64,000 bases of DNA from the NCBI GenBank assembly GCA_017506865.1, contig JAFCMP010000547.1:868001-932000 (forward strand), read 5' to 3'. How positions within the stretch are numbered: position 1 is the stretch's first letter; the number at the start of each line of letters is the position of its first letter. Positions 33,975 through 45,092 of the stretch are shown here, piece after piece. Both the position numbers and the translations under genes were made by a program. The stretch comes from Tribonema minus. Lineage: Eukaryota > Sar > Xanthophyceae > Tribonematales > Tribonemataceae. The notes under the pieces were generated by a model. It worked only from the letters and a program-made list of their open reading frames with translations. It was not told the DNA's origin and ran no database searches.

Positions 33975-36900
33975 ATGAGAGCGAGGTTGCTGGTGCTGCT
34001 GACAGCGAGCTCCGCGCATTCCTTGTCGATGCTTACGGCACGGTCTGCTTGCAGCCAGTCGCGCCATGTCTTCAGCAGCCGAGCTTTCGCAGCTGCAGCG
34101 CACAGGCGGTATCAACATCATCGCTTGCGCAGCCAAGCAGTCGACGGCACAGCTGCTGTGAAGGCTCAGGCTGCTGCCACGCCTCACAAACAGGGGAAGC
34201 TGCTCAGCCCCAACCCTCTCTTTGTGGCGAAGCCCTTCGAGTATCTGCAGGAGCTAGAACTGAGGATAGAGAGCCTGACCAACCTGGGAGATGGCGTCGC
34301 TAGGGTCACCGTGGATGGCGTTGCGGGGTGGGTGGTGATGGTGGGCAGAGTGGTGCCAGGGGAGCTGGTCAAGGCAAAAGTCTACCGCAATCACAACGTA
34401 AGTTACAACATGCTGCGTGAACACATTCCTGTGTGCCCTACTTCAACTTCTTGGGAGCACATGTGTCCTACTTCAACTGCTGAGAGCATGGGCATACCGT
34501 GATGCTGCTGCGTTGCCTCACCACAGTCTGCCTGACAGACAGCTGGTGCCTGCACAGCGGGGACAAAGTGCGCAGCGATGGCATGCAATGCCATGCAGAA
34601 ATCGGCAGGTGTGAAGGCCTCTCGAGAAGCACAGTGCGCACGCGTGCTGCATTCAGTAAATACATGGGTATCAGGACAATGGCGGGGTCATCCATTGCAT
34701 CTACGTAGAAAGCATACAACAAACACAGCATAATGCAGACATCACAAGTTAAAGATCTTGCTGCGAGTCAGGAGCGTGTGAGGAGCCAAAAGCGTTTACG
34801 GTGCCAATCACCGGCAATCACCTAGGCTGCAAACAGCGACATACGGCCTGTGCGCTAGCAGCCAAGGAGTTGAACTAAGTGTAATGGCGGCCTCTTTGCT
34901 GGAATCGAATGCATGGCCCTGTCTGCAACACAGATAGCTGCTGTCGCAGGAAAGCTCACCAAAGCAAGGCGTTCAGTTGCGGGTAGTGATGTTGCACTCA
35001 ACCATGATTGGCCAGCGAAGCCAGCATCAACTCGCGGCCAGGGCGCTGAGCATTGTGTCATGACTTAAAACCAAGCACTTCACACGATCAATGGCGGCGC
35101 TCCATGACTCAGAGGCACCTTCAGTGTAGCCTACTGCTGGGAGCGCTTGCGTTCTTCAAAGTTCGCATTGCCTGTTCCATCGCATTGCCTGTTCCATCGC
35201 GGTGGGCCCAAGCAACTGTCGTGCACACCTGGCTGTCATGCATCACTGCTGTCACTCTATCTCAGTGAAACACTCGCTTGAATGCTGCTGCTGTCTGATG
35301 ATGTGCATGCATCCGCAGACGTGTACGGTATTGGACACACTGTACGCCATGAGTGCACCGACATCAACGACGCCGCCTCACAGCTGCCAACACGCGCATG
35401 CCATCAAAACGCGCCTCAATGCCCGTTGATCCTTGTGTGTCATCCACCCCTTGTTTTTGGCCCTTAGAACTACTCCGAGGCCACGCTGACGGAGGTGCTG
35501 GAGCCGAGCCCCGACCGCGTCACGCCGCAGTGCGCGCTGTTTGGCATGTGCGGTACGTACATACCTTACACACTACACATACCTACCACATGCTGAGCAC
35601 TGACCGCGTCACGCCGCAGCGCGCGCTGTTTGGCATGTGCGGTACGCACATACCCACCATAGTACGCATACATGAGCGCTGCCCAGTCCAGCGCCACAGT
35701 GCGCGCTGTTCAGCATGTGCGGTGCGTACATGTTTACCACAAAACGCATACGTACCACACATGCTGAGCGCTGCCCAACCCAGCCGCGCCGCAGTGCGCG
35801 CTGTTTTTTGGCATGTGCGGCAAGTACATAATTACAGTGGACCACTGTACATATACATATATACTTCGAAGTGAAGTATATTTATATGAAAACGAATCAA
35901 AAGATCGTAGAGCTCTAGGTGATGATGGTCAGCCGCAGGTGCCTTCCACCAATACCCGTGGTCGCCGTTGTTGCAGCAATTGGCCACGAGTCAAACAGTA
36001 CCACTGTATCCGCAGTAGTCGAAAGACTTAGCTTTTAGCGTTGTTCGATACATATGCATCATACCTACCACATGCTGAGCGCTGCTGGGCTGGGCTGGGC
36101 TGGGCTGGGCTTTTTCCATTACAAACATGTACATGAACGTGCATTGTCAATCGTTGTCTTCGGACGCTTGCCTGACAGTGTCCTGTGTGTACTTGCTGAT
36201 GGACATTCATAAGGCTCAGGGACGGCACTCCTTTTCGTGCTGCTCGTGGCGTGGACACGTATGCGTATTGCATGCGTGCCGCCGGCGGCTGCCAGTACCA
36301 GCACATGACTGTAGGCGCGCAGCGCGAGTGGACAAGACCAACGCCAGTCCTGTGCTGCTAGAAGCGAACGTATTGCGGTCTGTCTACCGGCAAGTGTAAC
36401 TGCCGTAACCGTCAGGCATGCGAGCATAAAACTGCCATATGCTTCAACAGGTATCACACGGTATGATCTGCGCGCCGCAGGCGGCTGCCAGTACCAGCAC
36501 ATGGCGGTGGGCGCGCAGCGCGAGTGGAAGCGGCAGCAGGTGGTGGACGTGCTGGAGAGGATAGGGGGGCTCAGGGGGGTGGCCGTAAACGCGGCTGTCG
36601 GCAGCGAGCACGCTTACGGCTACCGCAGCAAGATTACGCCGCACTACGAGGCGCCGCTCAGGTATGTGTCGCATAGCAGTGCTCATGAAGTAGGAACGGC
36701 TGCAGCGAATGGCAGCGACCACGCGTACGGCTACCGCAGCAAGATCACGCCGCACTACGAGGCGCCACTCAGGTGCGTGCAGCAGCGCTCCGCCCACTTT
36801 AGCAAATTTGAAAATATGAAAACCTCTTTTTCTTCTCCGTCCCTCGTCCAGAAAGTCCAATCGTTCTCTTTGTGGCGGCAGTTGTACCGATGAATGTGTC

Positions 36901-39900
36901 GAGCACTGCTGCGCGCGCACGAACAGCTACCGCAGCAAGATCACGCCGCACCATGAGGCGCCGCTCAGGTGCGTGCAGCGCAGCAGCGCTCAGTCAGGAC
37001 ACCACGAGTCGTAACGGCTGCACCTGCGTGACACGCTGGCTCGGCGTAGTGTGGGCGGCATTTACAGGGCATCGTTGTACAGGAGCTGCTGATGAAGTGG
37101 TCAAGATGACGGCGAATGGCAGCGCGCCTGTGTACGGCTACCGCAGCAAGGCCACGGCGCACTACAAGGCGCCGATGATGTGTACCGGGCAGTGCTCAGT
37201 TGAAGTGCTTGTTGAGGTCAGCATCACCGGCAGGGCTAGGGTTGGGACTAGCGTCACATTATCGACATTGGAGCTTCAGTGCGTTCACTCGTGTGCATTC
37301 ACGCATGGCATCTCAAGGCTTACATGTCTTGAATTGCTGCTTGAAGTGCATGCGGTGACTCTCCTATGCACCTTGCGTGCTGTCTGCGGTTCTCAGCATC
37401 GCAGGAAGCCGCAGTGTCAAGTGCATCGGCCTCACACGTGAAGTTCTTTCTGGACTGCATGCAGTGACTCTCACGCGCCTTGTGTGCCATCTTCAATTCG
37501 CGGTGCCAGGAGAGGTTGGCTCCACGAGGCTCACACATGTTGAAGTTTGGGGTGGGGCGCATGCAGACACTCACGCGCCATGCTGTCACATGTTGATGTT
37601 GCTTCTAGTGCATGCAGTGACTCTCATGTGGAGCCAATCTCAAAAGATCGTAGAGCCCCAGGTGACAAGGTGTGGTCAGCCGCCAGTTTCTTCAACCAAT
37701 AACCGTGGTCGCCGCTGCTGCAATGGCCTTTTTTCTTCTAATGCAAGCAGTGACTCTCACGCGTCATACACACCATCTTGATCTGCGGCGCTGCAGGAAA
37801 GCGCCGGGCGACGTGCGGTCCATCGGCTTTCAGCGCCTGCCATTCCCGACCCTGTTCCACGACATTGACATAGAGACGGTGGATACGCAGAAGATCCTGG
37901 ACGTGCCGCAGTGCCCCATTGCGGTGGCTCCGATCAACGAAGGCGAGTAGTACTTCTACATGAGGTATGATTCACGTTATATGATTCGTACCCGCAGTGC
38001 CCCGTTGCAGTGGCTTTGATCAATGAAGGCGAGTACATGAGTTATGACTCACGTAATATGATTCGTACTCGCAGTGTCCCATCGCGGTGGCTCCGATCAA
38101 CGAAGGCGAGTACATGAGTTATGACTCACGCAACATGATGGGTATGTATTCGCAGCACCCTATTGCGGTGGCTTTGATCAATGAAGGCAAGTAGTACGCC
38201 AGTATGACTGACGTTGCCTGACTCATACGACGTGAGGAGAGCTATCTTCATTGCACGCCTACTGCCGATACAAAGCAACTCAAGGCTTACGCATTTGCGG
38301 TGTCTCCAATCAACGAAGGCAAGTAGTGCGTGTCGGTGCTCCGAGGCACCGATGCCTGCTTGTGCTGCGAGCCGGCGTTGCCACCTAGGGTGAGGGTTGG
38401 TGTGGTTATAGCTCCTGCTGCATGAGAGCGGGGATCTCACTGGAGGTGTGCTCCATCATGATGATGTCGTCGCATTTGGCTGATTCTGCCGTGTAGCTGA
38501 TGGCGACGATGCGCTAGGGGCAAGGTTAGGGTTAGAGTTAGGGTTAGACAGTGACGTCAATGATGTTCAAACATCGTGACGTCGCCCATTGTTGTGCCTG
38601 CCTACTGTACGCGCGCGCGCAGCGCTGCCGGCGGCGCGCGAGGCGGCGCGCTTGCGCTCTCGCAGGCGTGCCTGTGCCGCCGGCGCTGCCCCGTTGCGCA
38701 CAGCGTTACCGCGCACGCGCAGCCTCCTGAAACATCTTCAAGCATTTCGACGCCGCTCTCCTGTTGTGCCTGCCTGCCTACCTGCTGCATGCGCGCGCGC
38801 GCAGCGCTGCTGCCGTCGCCGACAGCGTCAGCGCTCGCGCACAGTCTCTCGATGACCATCCTGACGCCCACCCTCTTCTTGTGCATGCCTACCGTACGCG
38901 CGCGCACGGCGCTACCGGCGGCGCACTCCGAAGCGCTTGAACGCAGCCTTCAAGTGCAAGCGCGGCGGCCTCTTTTCGTGATGGAGGAGCTTGGCGCTCT
39001 CGCAGGCGCGCTGGTGCCGCTATCGCTGCCATTGCGCACAGCGTCACTGCTCGCGCCTAGCCTCTTTGTCACCATCCCGACACCGCCCTGTTATCAACAA
39101 AAACATATGTGCCTACCTACTGTATATGCGCGCGCGCAGCGCTGCCGGCGGCTGTATGTGCGCGCCCAGCGCTGCCGGCGCTGCTGCCGTTGCCAACAGC
39201 GTCAGCGCTCGCGCATAGTCTCTCAATTACCATCCTGACGCCGCCGGCGCGTAGCTCCCAACGCCGCCTGTAGACTCTTTAAACACCCTCAAACATCCTG
39301 ACGCCGCCCTGTTGTTACGCCTGTTGTGCATGCCTACTGTACGCGCGCGGCGCGCTCCGAAGCACTTGCACTCAGCCTTACAAGCACAGCGGCACTGTCT
39401 CCTTGCCGCTCTCGCAGGCGCACCTGTGCCGCCGGCGCTGCCATTGCGCACAGCGCCACCGCCCGCGCGCAGCCTCTTCAAACTCTTCAAACATCCTGAC
39501 GCCGCCCTATTATACTAGAGCTCAACGATCTTTTGATTCGTTTTTCATTACGCCTGCGTACTGTACATTCGTGCGCGCAGCGCTGCCGGCGGCGCGCGAG
39601 GCGGCACGCGCGCGCGTGCGCGACGCGGCGGCGGCGGCGTTCGCGGCCGGCAGGGCGCGCTTCAAGTCCAAGGGTGCGACGCTCCTGCTGCGCCACGTCA
39701 AGGAGGGTGTGGTCTATGACAATAAGGAGCTCGTCACGGAGGAGGTGTCCGGCCTGACGTTCAAGTTTACAGGTGCAGTTGAGCTGATTCTCACTCTTGG
39801 CTAAGGTTGAGCGTTGTCAGAGGAGGGCGTCGTCTTCAACAAACAGGCGCTGTCACGGAGGAGGTGTCCTACCTGACGTTCAAGTTCACAGGTACAGTCG

Positions 39901-42900
39901 AAGTTTGACGCTTCTTCCAACTGCTTTTAGATTAGTGATAAGTTTCAAGTTCAATCGGCTGGGTTGAGACAAGTGAAGGAGGGCGTTGTTGATGATAACA
40001 AGGCGCTCGTCACGGAGGAGGTGTCCGGGCTGACGTTCAAGTTCACAGGTGCAGTTGAAGTTGAAGTTGTTTGGTTGAGGTTGGCATTTTTGTAAGCCGC
40101 GTCAAGGAGGACGTCGTCTGCGACAATAAGGTGCTCGTCACGGAGGCGGTGTCCGGCCTGACATTCAAGTTCACAGGTGAAGTTGAAGCTGATTTGATCA
40201 TCGGGTTGACCATTTCTTTTTCCTAAAAAATGACAAACTAAAGTTTGTTAGGCTGAGCGTTTTCAGATCGGGCGTCGTTTTCGGCACCAGCTCTTCATGC
40301 AGGACGGCACCAGCTTGTCATGGAGGACGTGTGCAGCCTCACATGGAAGTTCACATGCGCAGTGCAAGCACCTCCTGATGAACAACTGTTGCATTATTCA
40401 GTCGTGACCTACTATCTTTGTTCATGCGCTACGTAGACGTGTTTGCCCTTCAAGGTGACTGAGCAATGCTGCCTCAAACCGCTTGTGCGCGCAGCCGGCG
40501 AGTTCTTTCAGAACAACCCCTAAGGTCACCACTTTGTATTTGGCGCAAGCACGGCCAGAAGAACAGCTGCTGCACTGTTGTATCGTGACCTACCATGTTT
40601 GTTCGTGCCTTATATAATCGTTCCCGCCCTTCGACGTGACTGAGCGCTGCAGCCTCGCACCGCTTGCGCGCACAGCCGGCGAGTTGTTCCAGAACAGTTC
40701 CTACGTGCTGCCATCGAAGCTGTACACGGAAGGTCTTCGCCATGTGTGTGTGGCGCAAGCACAGCCTGAAGAGCAGCTATTGCATTGTTGTATCATGATC
40801 TACCATATGTGATCATGCCTTGTACAGACATGTCCGCCTGTAAGGTGACTGAGCAATGCAGCCTCGCATTGCTTGCGCGCGCAGCCGGCGAGTTCTTCCA
40901 GAACAATCCCTACGTGCTGCCGTCGATGGTGGAGCACGTGCTGGCGCGCGCGCGCGGCGACGGCGACGTCAAGTTCCTCATCGACGCCTACTGTAAGTGC
41001 TTATGCAACTTTCATTCATGAATGATTCATTCGCTGTTCACACGAGTAGCCCATGTCCGAAGCGCGATCGACGCCTGCTGCAAGTTGCTGATGAAACTGA
41101 ATCATGTACAGTTAGGCTTGTGCCAATCCGTACATTTGGATGTCAAATGTACTGTATATACACGTATATACGGTATATACATGTATTTAACCGTACATTC
41201 CGTATGTTGACAAACAGAAAAAGGGCCCATAGACACCTTAACTTCAACTTGAAGTTGCAGTTGGGTAATCTGTCATGCTATTAAAAGTGTGTAAGGTGCT
41301 GTAAGGCAGTCATTGCATGTAGAGTTGCTGCCGCTAAGCTCACAAAACACTGACCGCGCACTGCAGCACTTAAAGTGCCGCGCCCTCAAGGATATTGAGC
41401 ATGATCTCCTCATCCGGCGCCACAGCAGAGACGCCGTCGTTACCCGCAATGTACACCAGCTTCCCTCCCCGCTCTAGGGCCAGCCTGCTGCGGCACTTGG
41501 GATACATCCTGCCCCACAGTGACCAGTTGCGTTCACTTGAGCAAGCAGTGACTTGCCAGCTGTACACTCGCTGCAGCTTGGCAGTTCCTGCTCTTAAGAT
41601 GGTCACTTGCTGTGCGGCTGGCGTTGGAGCCGGTAAGCCTGGCCGAGCACCGCTTGCACACCAGCTTCGCAGCTAGCACGTCACCAGTGTCATCGAGGAG
41701 CACCTCGAATGACGACCACCAAGAGGCTCTGCCGCCCTTCTTCTGCTTGACTAGCTGCTCATACAGCTGCCTGGCTTGCCGGGCTGCATCCTCAGCCTCG
41801 GCTGCCGTCAGAGAGGGTTTGTGTGGCTCAAAAAAGCATAAATACGGTGTATACGGCCCGCCACGTCATATCTACTGTATATACTACGTATATACGTATT
41901 TGCCGTATATATACGGTCTACGTATGGCACAACCCTATGTACAGTCAGTACGAGTAGTTATGGCGCGCGCGCGGCGATGGCGACGTGAAGTTTCTCATCG
42001 ACGCCTACTGTAAGTTTCTGATCCAAAATTCATTCATGAAATGAATGATTTCACAGTTTACACGAGTTGCCCATGCCGTGGCCATCTTAGCGGGATCAAT
42101 GTCCCAACAGCTCACAGCTCGCTGGTATGCAAACTGCCAATACCTTAGGAGTACTACCGTGTATGCCTTCCCCGATGCATCGTTTACATAAAGGCAAGGT
42201 AGATGCGGTGGCCCAGAGGCCAAGCATCACAAATGCTGGTATCCTGGTGCAGTTCATACAGGAAAGCCTCCGCAATGTGTAGTGTTCCCGGTGTCATTGC
42301 AGCAGCTTGTGCGCAAGCAGTCATTTGACCGTTCAAAACTCGATGTGTATGGAGGTCGGAATCTCATCACACTTTGGAAGTCATGTAAAGTCTGCTTCTG
42401 TTGACCGACCGCCTTACGCGTCAACCCGACCGCAGGCGGCGGCGGGCTCTTTGCGCCGCGCGCGTCGCGCCACTTTGCGGCGTGCGCCGACGTTGAGCAA
42501 TGCTTTGAGTACAGTATCACTCTTTTGAGTTGTGGAGTTCTAAGCAGGGTGCTCGAAACCTCTGATCTTGATGCACCACCTCCCCTGTGCTGAGCGCTGC
42601 TGACTGCAGGCGGCGGCGGGCTGTTTGCGCTGTGCGCGTCGCGCCACTTCGACGCGTGCGCCGGCGTTGAGGTCTCCCCCGCCGCCGTGGAGTGCGCCAC
42701 GCGCAACGCTCAGCTCAACGGCATTGAGAACTGCACGTTCCTGCAGGGCACGGCGAGCGCCATCTTCGACAGCGCTCAGCAGCTGTTTGACGCGTTGAGC
42801 ACTGCCGTCATTGTCGACCCGCCGCGCAAGGGCTGCGACGAGGTGTTTTTGGCGCAGCTCTTTGCGTTCGCGCCGCGCCGCGTCGTCTACGTGTCGTGCG

Positions 42901-44722
42901 ACCCCGCCACGCAGGTGCGATTTGAAGTTTGTTTTTTTTTTCGCATTTGCAAGGGGGTTATCTCCAGTGTGAGTCGTTGGAGCCTAGGTTCGTGTCCGCC
43001 GCTGTGTCTATTTTGAAATTGTGTATAGACAGCTGTTCGCGTTTGCGCCGCGCCGCGTCGTCTACGTGTCGTGCGACCCCGCCGCGCAGGTGCGGCTTGA
43101 GGTTTTCGCCTTTGGGAAGGGGGGTACTGCAAGTATGCATCGCTTGAGGACGGTCGCGCCTCAGCAAAGCTTGAACATCTGGCCGTTGTGTACATTCAAA
43201 GTTCTTCAGACAGCTATTCGCATGAGCGCCGCTCCGCGTCGTGTACGTGTCGTGCGACCCCGCCACGCAGGTGAGGTCTAGAGCTTCAGCATTGCAAGGG
43301 GGGTACTTCACATACCCTAAGAAGTATGAATCATCGGAGACTGGTCGTGCCTCAGCCAAGTCAGTGCATCTGCCATCGTGCTCAAGTATAATCAAAGTAC
43401 CCCTGGCGGTGCAGCTGTTAGCGTTGGCGCCGCATCACGTCGTCTACGTGTCGTGCAATCCCGTCACGCACGTGAAGTTTGAAGTGAAGTTGGAGGTTTG
43501 TAACGCGATAGGGAACCGGCAGGCAGGCAGAGTGTCGCACAAGACTCAGGGGTGGACACGTGGCAATGATGTACTGTCGTTGCGCAGGTATGGGAGGGGG
43601 GAATGGTGGGCGCCGCTGACAGAACGCATGTGACATTTGAAGCGTTTGCAGTGCGCAGAGGGTCTTACTTCAGGTATGAGTCACTCGGGGACGGTGATGG
43701 CTCAGCGAAGCTGTACATGTGGCCGTTGTGTTGCAGTCTTCAAGACCAGGCAGCCGTTCGTGTGTGCGCCACATCGCGATGTGTCATTGGACCCAGCTGC
43801 GCGGGTGAAGAGTCCGCAGCGCAGCGAGATTAACATGCTTTGAATGACCCTCTGCCATGCTACGCACCTGCAATCGTGTCCTGCTTGGCTGATGGGCGCA
43901 ATTGTGTAACGAAGTAGAATCACCGTAAACTACAACAATTTCAGCTGTCGCATTTGCGCCGCGTGAGGGTTCGAAAAACCCTAACCCCAACCACGTGTTT
44001 CGCAACCCCGCCACGCATGCGAGGCAGCTTCCAGGGCACAGGCAACATCGCAGTATCTGACGGCATCAGTGCGTGGCACAGGCGCGGGACTGTCGCTGCT
44101 CCATATTGTAGCAACACCTCGCAGCCCCCCCCCCCCCCCCCCCCCCCTTGCCGCTTTGCTGCCCGTCACTCATCATGTCAGTGCTCAACTCCCGTGTGCA
44201 GGCGCGCGGCTCCAAGGGCATTATATTACATTATTGTCGCCGTGCCGTGTTTTTAAAAACCACCTGGCGAGCCACCTCATGCACAACCTCCCCCACCCTT
44301 GTTGGCCGGCACTGATCATGTCAGCGCTCAACTCGCGTGCGCCGCGCGGCGCCGGCCCGCACACAGAACCCCCTTGTTGACCATCGATCGCTGGTGCTGT
44401 TGACATCAGTGCTAGACTCCTGTGTGTGCAGCGCAGGCGCAGCGTTGTCGCTGCGCCATATACGTATACTTTGAAGTACGTTACCTCGGTTTAACGCCTT
44501 GCAAGCCCCCCCCCCCACCCACCCACCCACCCACCCACTTACCTGTCACTAATCATGTCAGCGCTCAACTTGTGTACGCAGGCGCGCGACGCCAAGGACA
44601 TTGTCGCCGCGGGCTACGAGATCACGGACGTCACGCCCTTCGACCTCTTCCCGCAGACACGTCATATCGAAAATGTGATCACATTCGAGAGGCGCAGCGG
44701 TGGCGACGCTGAGCCATTATAG
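33975..44722 (+). CDS. TrmA/RlmD-type uracil-C5 RNA methyltransferase, eight exons
   Basis: Exons 33975-34397, 35468-35552, 36481-36661, 37797-37942, 39581-39772, 40885-40992, 42610-42914 and 44582-44722 join in frame to 526 residues. A hydrophobic then Ser/Arg-rich N-terminus suggests organelle targeting. A TRAM domain (GDGVARVTVDG, VVPGELVKAKV) is followed by QCALFGMCGGCQYQHM with cysteines 163, 169 and 172, and C269 in PQCPIA, the four [4Fe-4S] ligands of RlmD-like enzymes. Then come INEALP, GEFFQNNPY, the SAM site YCGGGLFAL, VIVDPPRKG (448-453), YVSCDPATQ with the nucleophile C475, and FPQTRHIENV. It should make 5-methyluridine in rRNA or tRNA, perhaps in the plastid or mitochondrion. The intron at 37943 starts with GC (GAAG|GCGAGT), which yields the family-typical PINEALP. 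Confidence 0.9.
35880..36030 (+). mobile_element. SINE-like dispersed element, copy 1
   Basis: About 140 bases beginning ACGAATCAAAAGATCGTAGA, with GGTCAGCCGC, CGTGGTCGCCG and CAGTAGTC further on. Related copies lie at 37629-37727 and 47233-47385 on the same strand and a 5' fragment at 39516-39550 on the other. There is no coding capacity. No clear pol III boxes or target duplications were seen. Confidence 0.65.
36084..36112 (+). repeat. GGGCT minisatellite
   Basis: Five consecutive GGGCT units in intron 2 of the methyltransferase gene. Confidence 0.9.
36711..37190 (+). repeat. Three copies of the methyltransferase exon 3 donor edge
   Basis: The end of exon 3 (ACGGCTACCGCAGCAAGAT ... GAGGCGCCGCTCAG|GT) recurs at about 36711-36780, 36924-36975 and 37117-37185. 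The first two keep the CTCAGGTGCGTGCAG donor region; the third is more diverged. The first copy is near identical to the true exon and could be spliced as an alternative. Confidence 0.85.
37629..37727 (+). mobile_element. SINE-like dispersed element, copy 2
   Basis: Starts AATCTCAAAAGATCGTAGA and shares GGTCAGCCGC and CCGTGGTCGCCG with the copy at 35880. It is 3'-truncated. Confidence 0.6.
37980..38330 (+). repeat. Four copies of the methyltransferase exon 4 donor edge with its GC donor
   Basis: The exon 4 end (CAGTGCCCCATTGCGGTGGC, then GATCAACGAAG|GCGAGT) recurs at about 37996-38037, 38072-38112, 38152-38190 and 38288-38325. All copies keep GAAGGC(G/A)AGTA, so the unusual GC donor was duplicated with the exon edge. 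GAGTTATGACTCACG-like intron sequence follows the first two. Confidence 0.85.
38525..38547 (+). repeat. Interstitial telomere-type repeat
   Basis: About four GTTAGG(G/-)-type units, one imperfect, in intron 4 of the methyltransferase gene. Confidence 0.8.
38600..39580 (+). repeat. Array of copies of the methyltransferase exon 5 acceptor edge
   Basis: The exon 5 start (GCGCGCAG|CGCTGCCGGCGG) recurs at about 38612, 38798, 38897, 39131, 39158 and, in weaker form, 39340, before the true copy at 39573-39592. The intervals share GCCTAC(C)TGTACGCGCG, CGCAGGCG(C/T)(G/A)C and CATCCTGACGCC. Several copies retain the acceptor CGCGCAG. The last interval contains the inverted SINE-like fragment. Confidence 0.82.
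39516..39550 (-). mobile_element. SINE-like element fragment, inverted
   Basis: Reads on the minus strand as AAACGAATCAAAAGATCG followed by a near match to the element's next bases. Only the 5' end is present; it lies 30 bases before a true exon acceptor. Confidence 0.6.
39815..40370 (+). repeat. Copies of the methyltransferase exon 5 donor edge
   Basis: The exon 5 end (GAGGAGGTGTCCGGCCTGAC, then TTCAAGTT(T/C)ACAG|GT) recurs at about 39855-39895, 40010-40055, 40140-40180 and, more diverged, 40318-40360. Upstream parts (CGTCAAGGAGG, CAATAAGG) are included in some copies. Three keep the donor ACAGGT. Confidence 0.85.
40440..40705 (+). repeat. Two copies of the methyltransferase exon 6 acceptor edge
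   Basis: GACTGAGC(A/G)(A/C)TGCAGCCTC..GCGCGCAG|CCGGCGAGTT recurs at about 40459-40520 and 40637-40710 before the true exon at 40885. The preceding intron (TGTT..CGTG(C/A)CTTA, CGTGAC(C)TACCAT) is repeated as well. Confidence 0.82.
41950..42505 (+). repeat. Copies of exon 6 donor edge and exon 7 acceptor edge (methyltransferase)
   Basis: At 41962-42020 the exon 6 end recurs (GCGGCGATGGCGACGTGAAG, then GACGCCTACT|GTAAGT). A weaker copy lies at about 41068-41090. At 42432-42500 the exon 7 start (GCAG|GCGGCGGCGGGCT) recurs with the following GCGTCGCGCCACTT and GCGTGCGCCG. Confidence 0.82.
43025..43815 (+). repeat. Copies of the methyltransferase exon 7 donor edge
   Basis: The exon 7 end (GCCGCGTCGTCTACGTGTCG, then TGCGACCCCGCCACGCAG|GT) recurs at about 43028-43092, 43220-43272, 43410-43475 and 43755-43808. 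The coding sense of the catalytic YVSCDP motif is kept in the first two copies. Each is followed by a similar intron strip. Confidence 0.85.
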
Positions 44723-45092
44723 ACAGAAATATGGTGGTGGTGGTGATGATCAGTGGGGGGGTGTCGCCCCCGGCCGCGCGCGCACACGGTGTGCGCGAAC
44801 TCATTGCGTCAAATGAGATGGAAGTATGCGGTTGTTTTTTTCCTCGCCTCTCTGTTATGTTTTTCTGAGCGTCCCTCGTTTGTCGATGTACATGGCGCAA
44901 ACTGTTCACCTTGCAGGCTTTGCTGACAATCTTCACACGACTCATGTGTGAGGCATAGCCTCGGAATAGGAGTTCCTTCCAAAAACGCTCTATTTACCAT
45001 GCCAGCCGTTGTTGATTCACATCGTCAGCTTTTGGCACGTGTTTGCTGGTGGCCTTGAAGCGCGTGCCGCACAAGACAGCCGGGGCGCGAGC
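44723..45092. other. Intergenic gap between two same-strand genes
   Basis: About 370 bases between the methyltransferase stop and the TerC start. Nothing specific was recognised. No canonical AATAAA is obvious; the polyadenylation site cannot be placed. Confidence 0.4.

Larger units (their letters stand above)
35590..36310 (+). repeat. Copies of methyltransferase exon 2 donor edge and exon 3 acceptor edge
   Basis: The end of exon 2 (GCGCGCTGTTTGGCATGTGCGG) recurs, in part, at about 35605-35645, 35695-35730 and 35785-35825, each with a donor-like GGTACG, GGTGCG or GGCAAG. The start of exon 3 (GGCGGCTGCCAGTACCAGCA) recurs at 36278-36320 with a preceding GCCGCCG. One intron thus holds remnants of both bordering exons. 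Confidence 0.82.

Noticed and set aside
36711-36780. A second true exon of the methyltransferase (YGYRSKITPHYEAPL copy)
   Set aside because: It repeats the end of exon 3 and would duplicate conserved residues present once in the family. It was kept as a repeat, though alternative use cannot be excluded.
44100-44540. Functional significance of the poly-C and CCCA tracts
   Set aside because: They are simple-sequence tracts in the last methyltransferase intron with no further structure.
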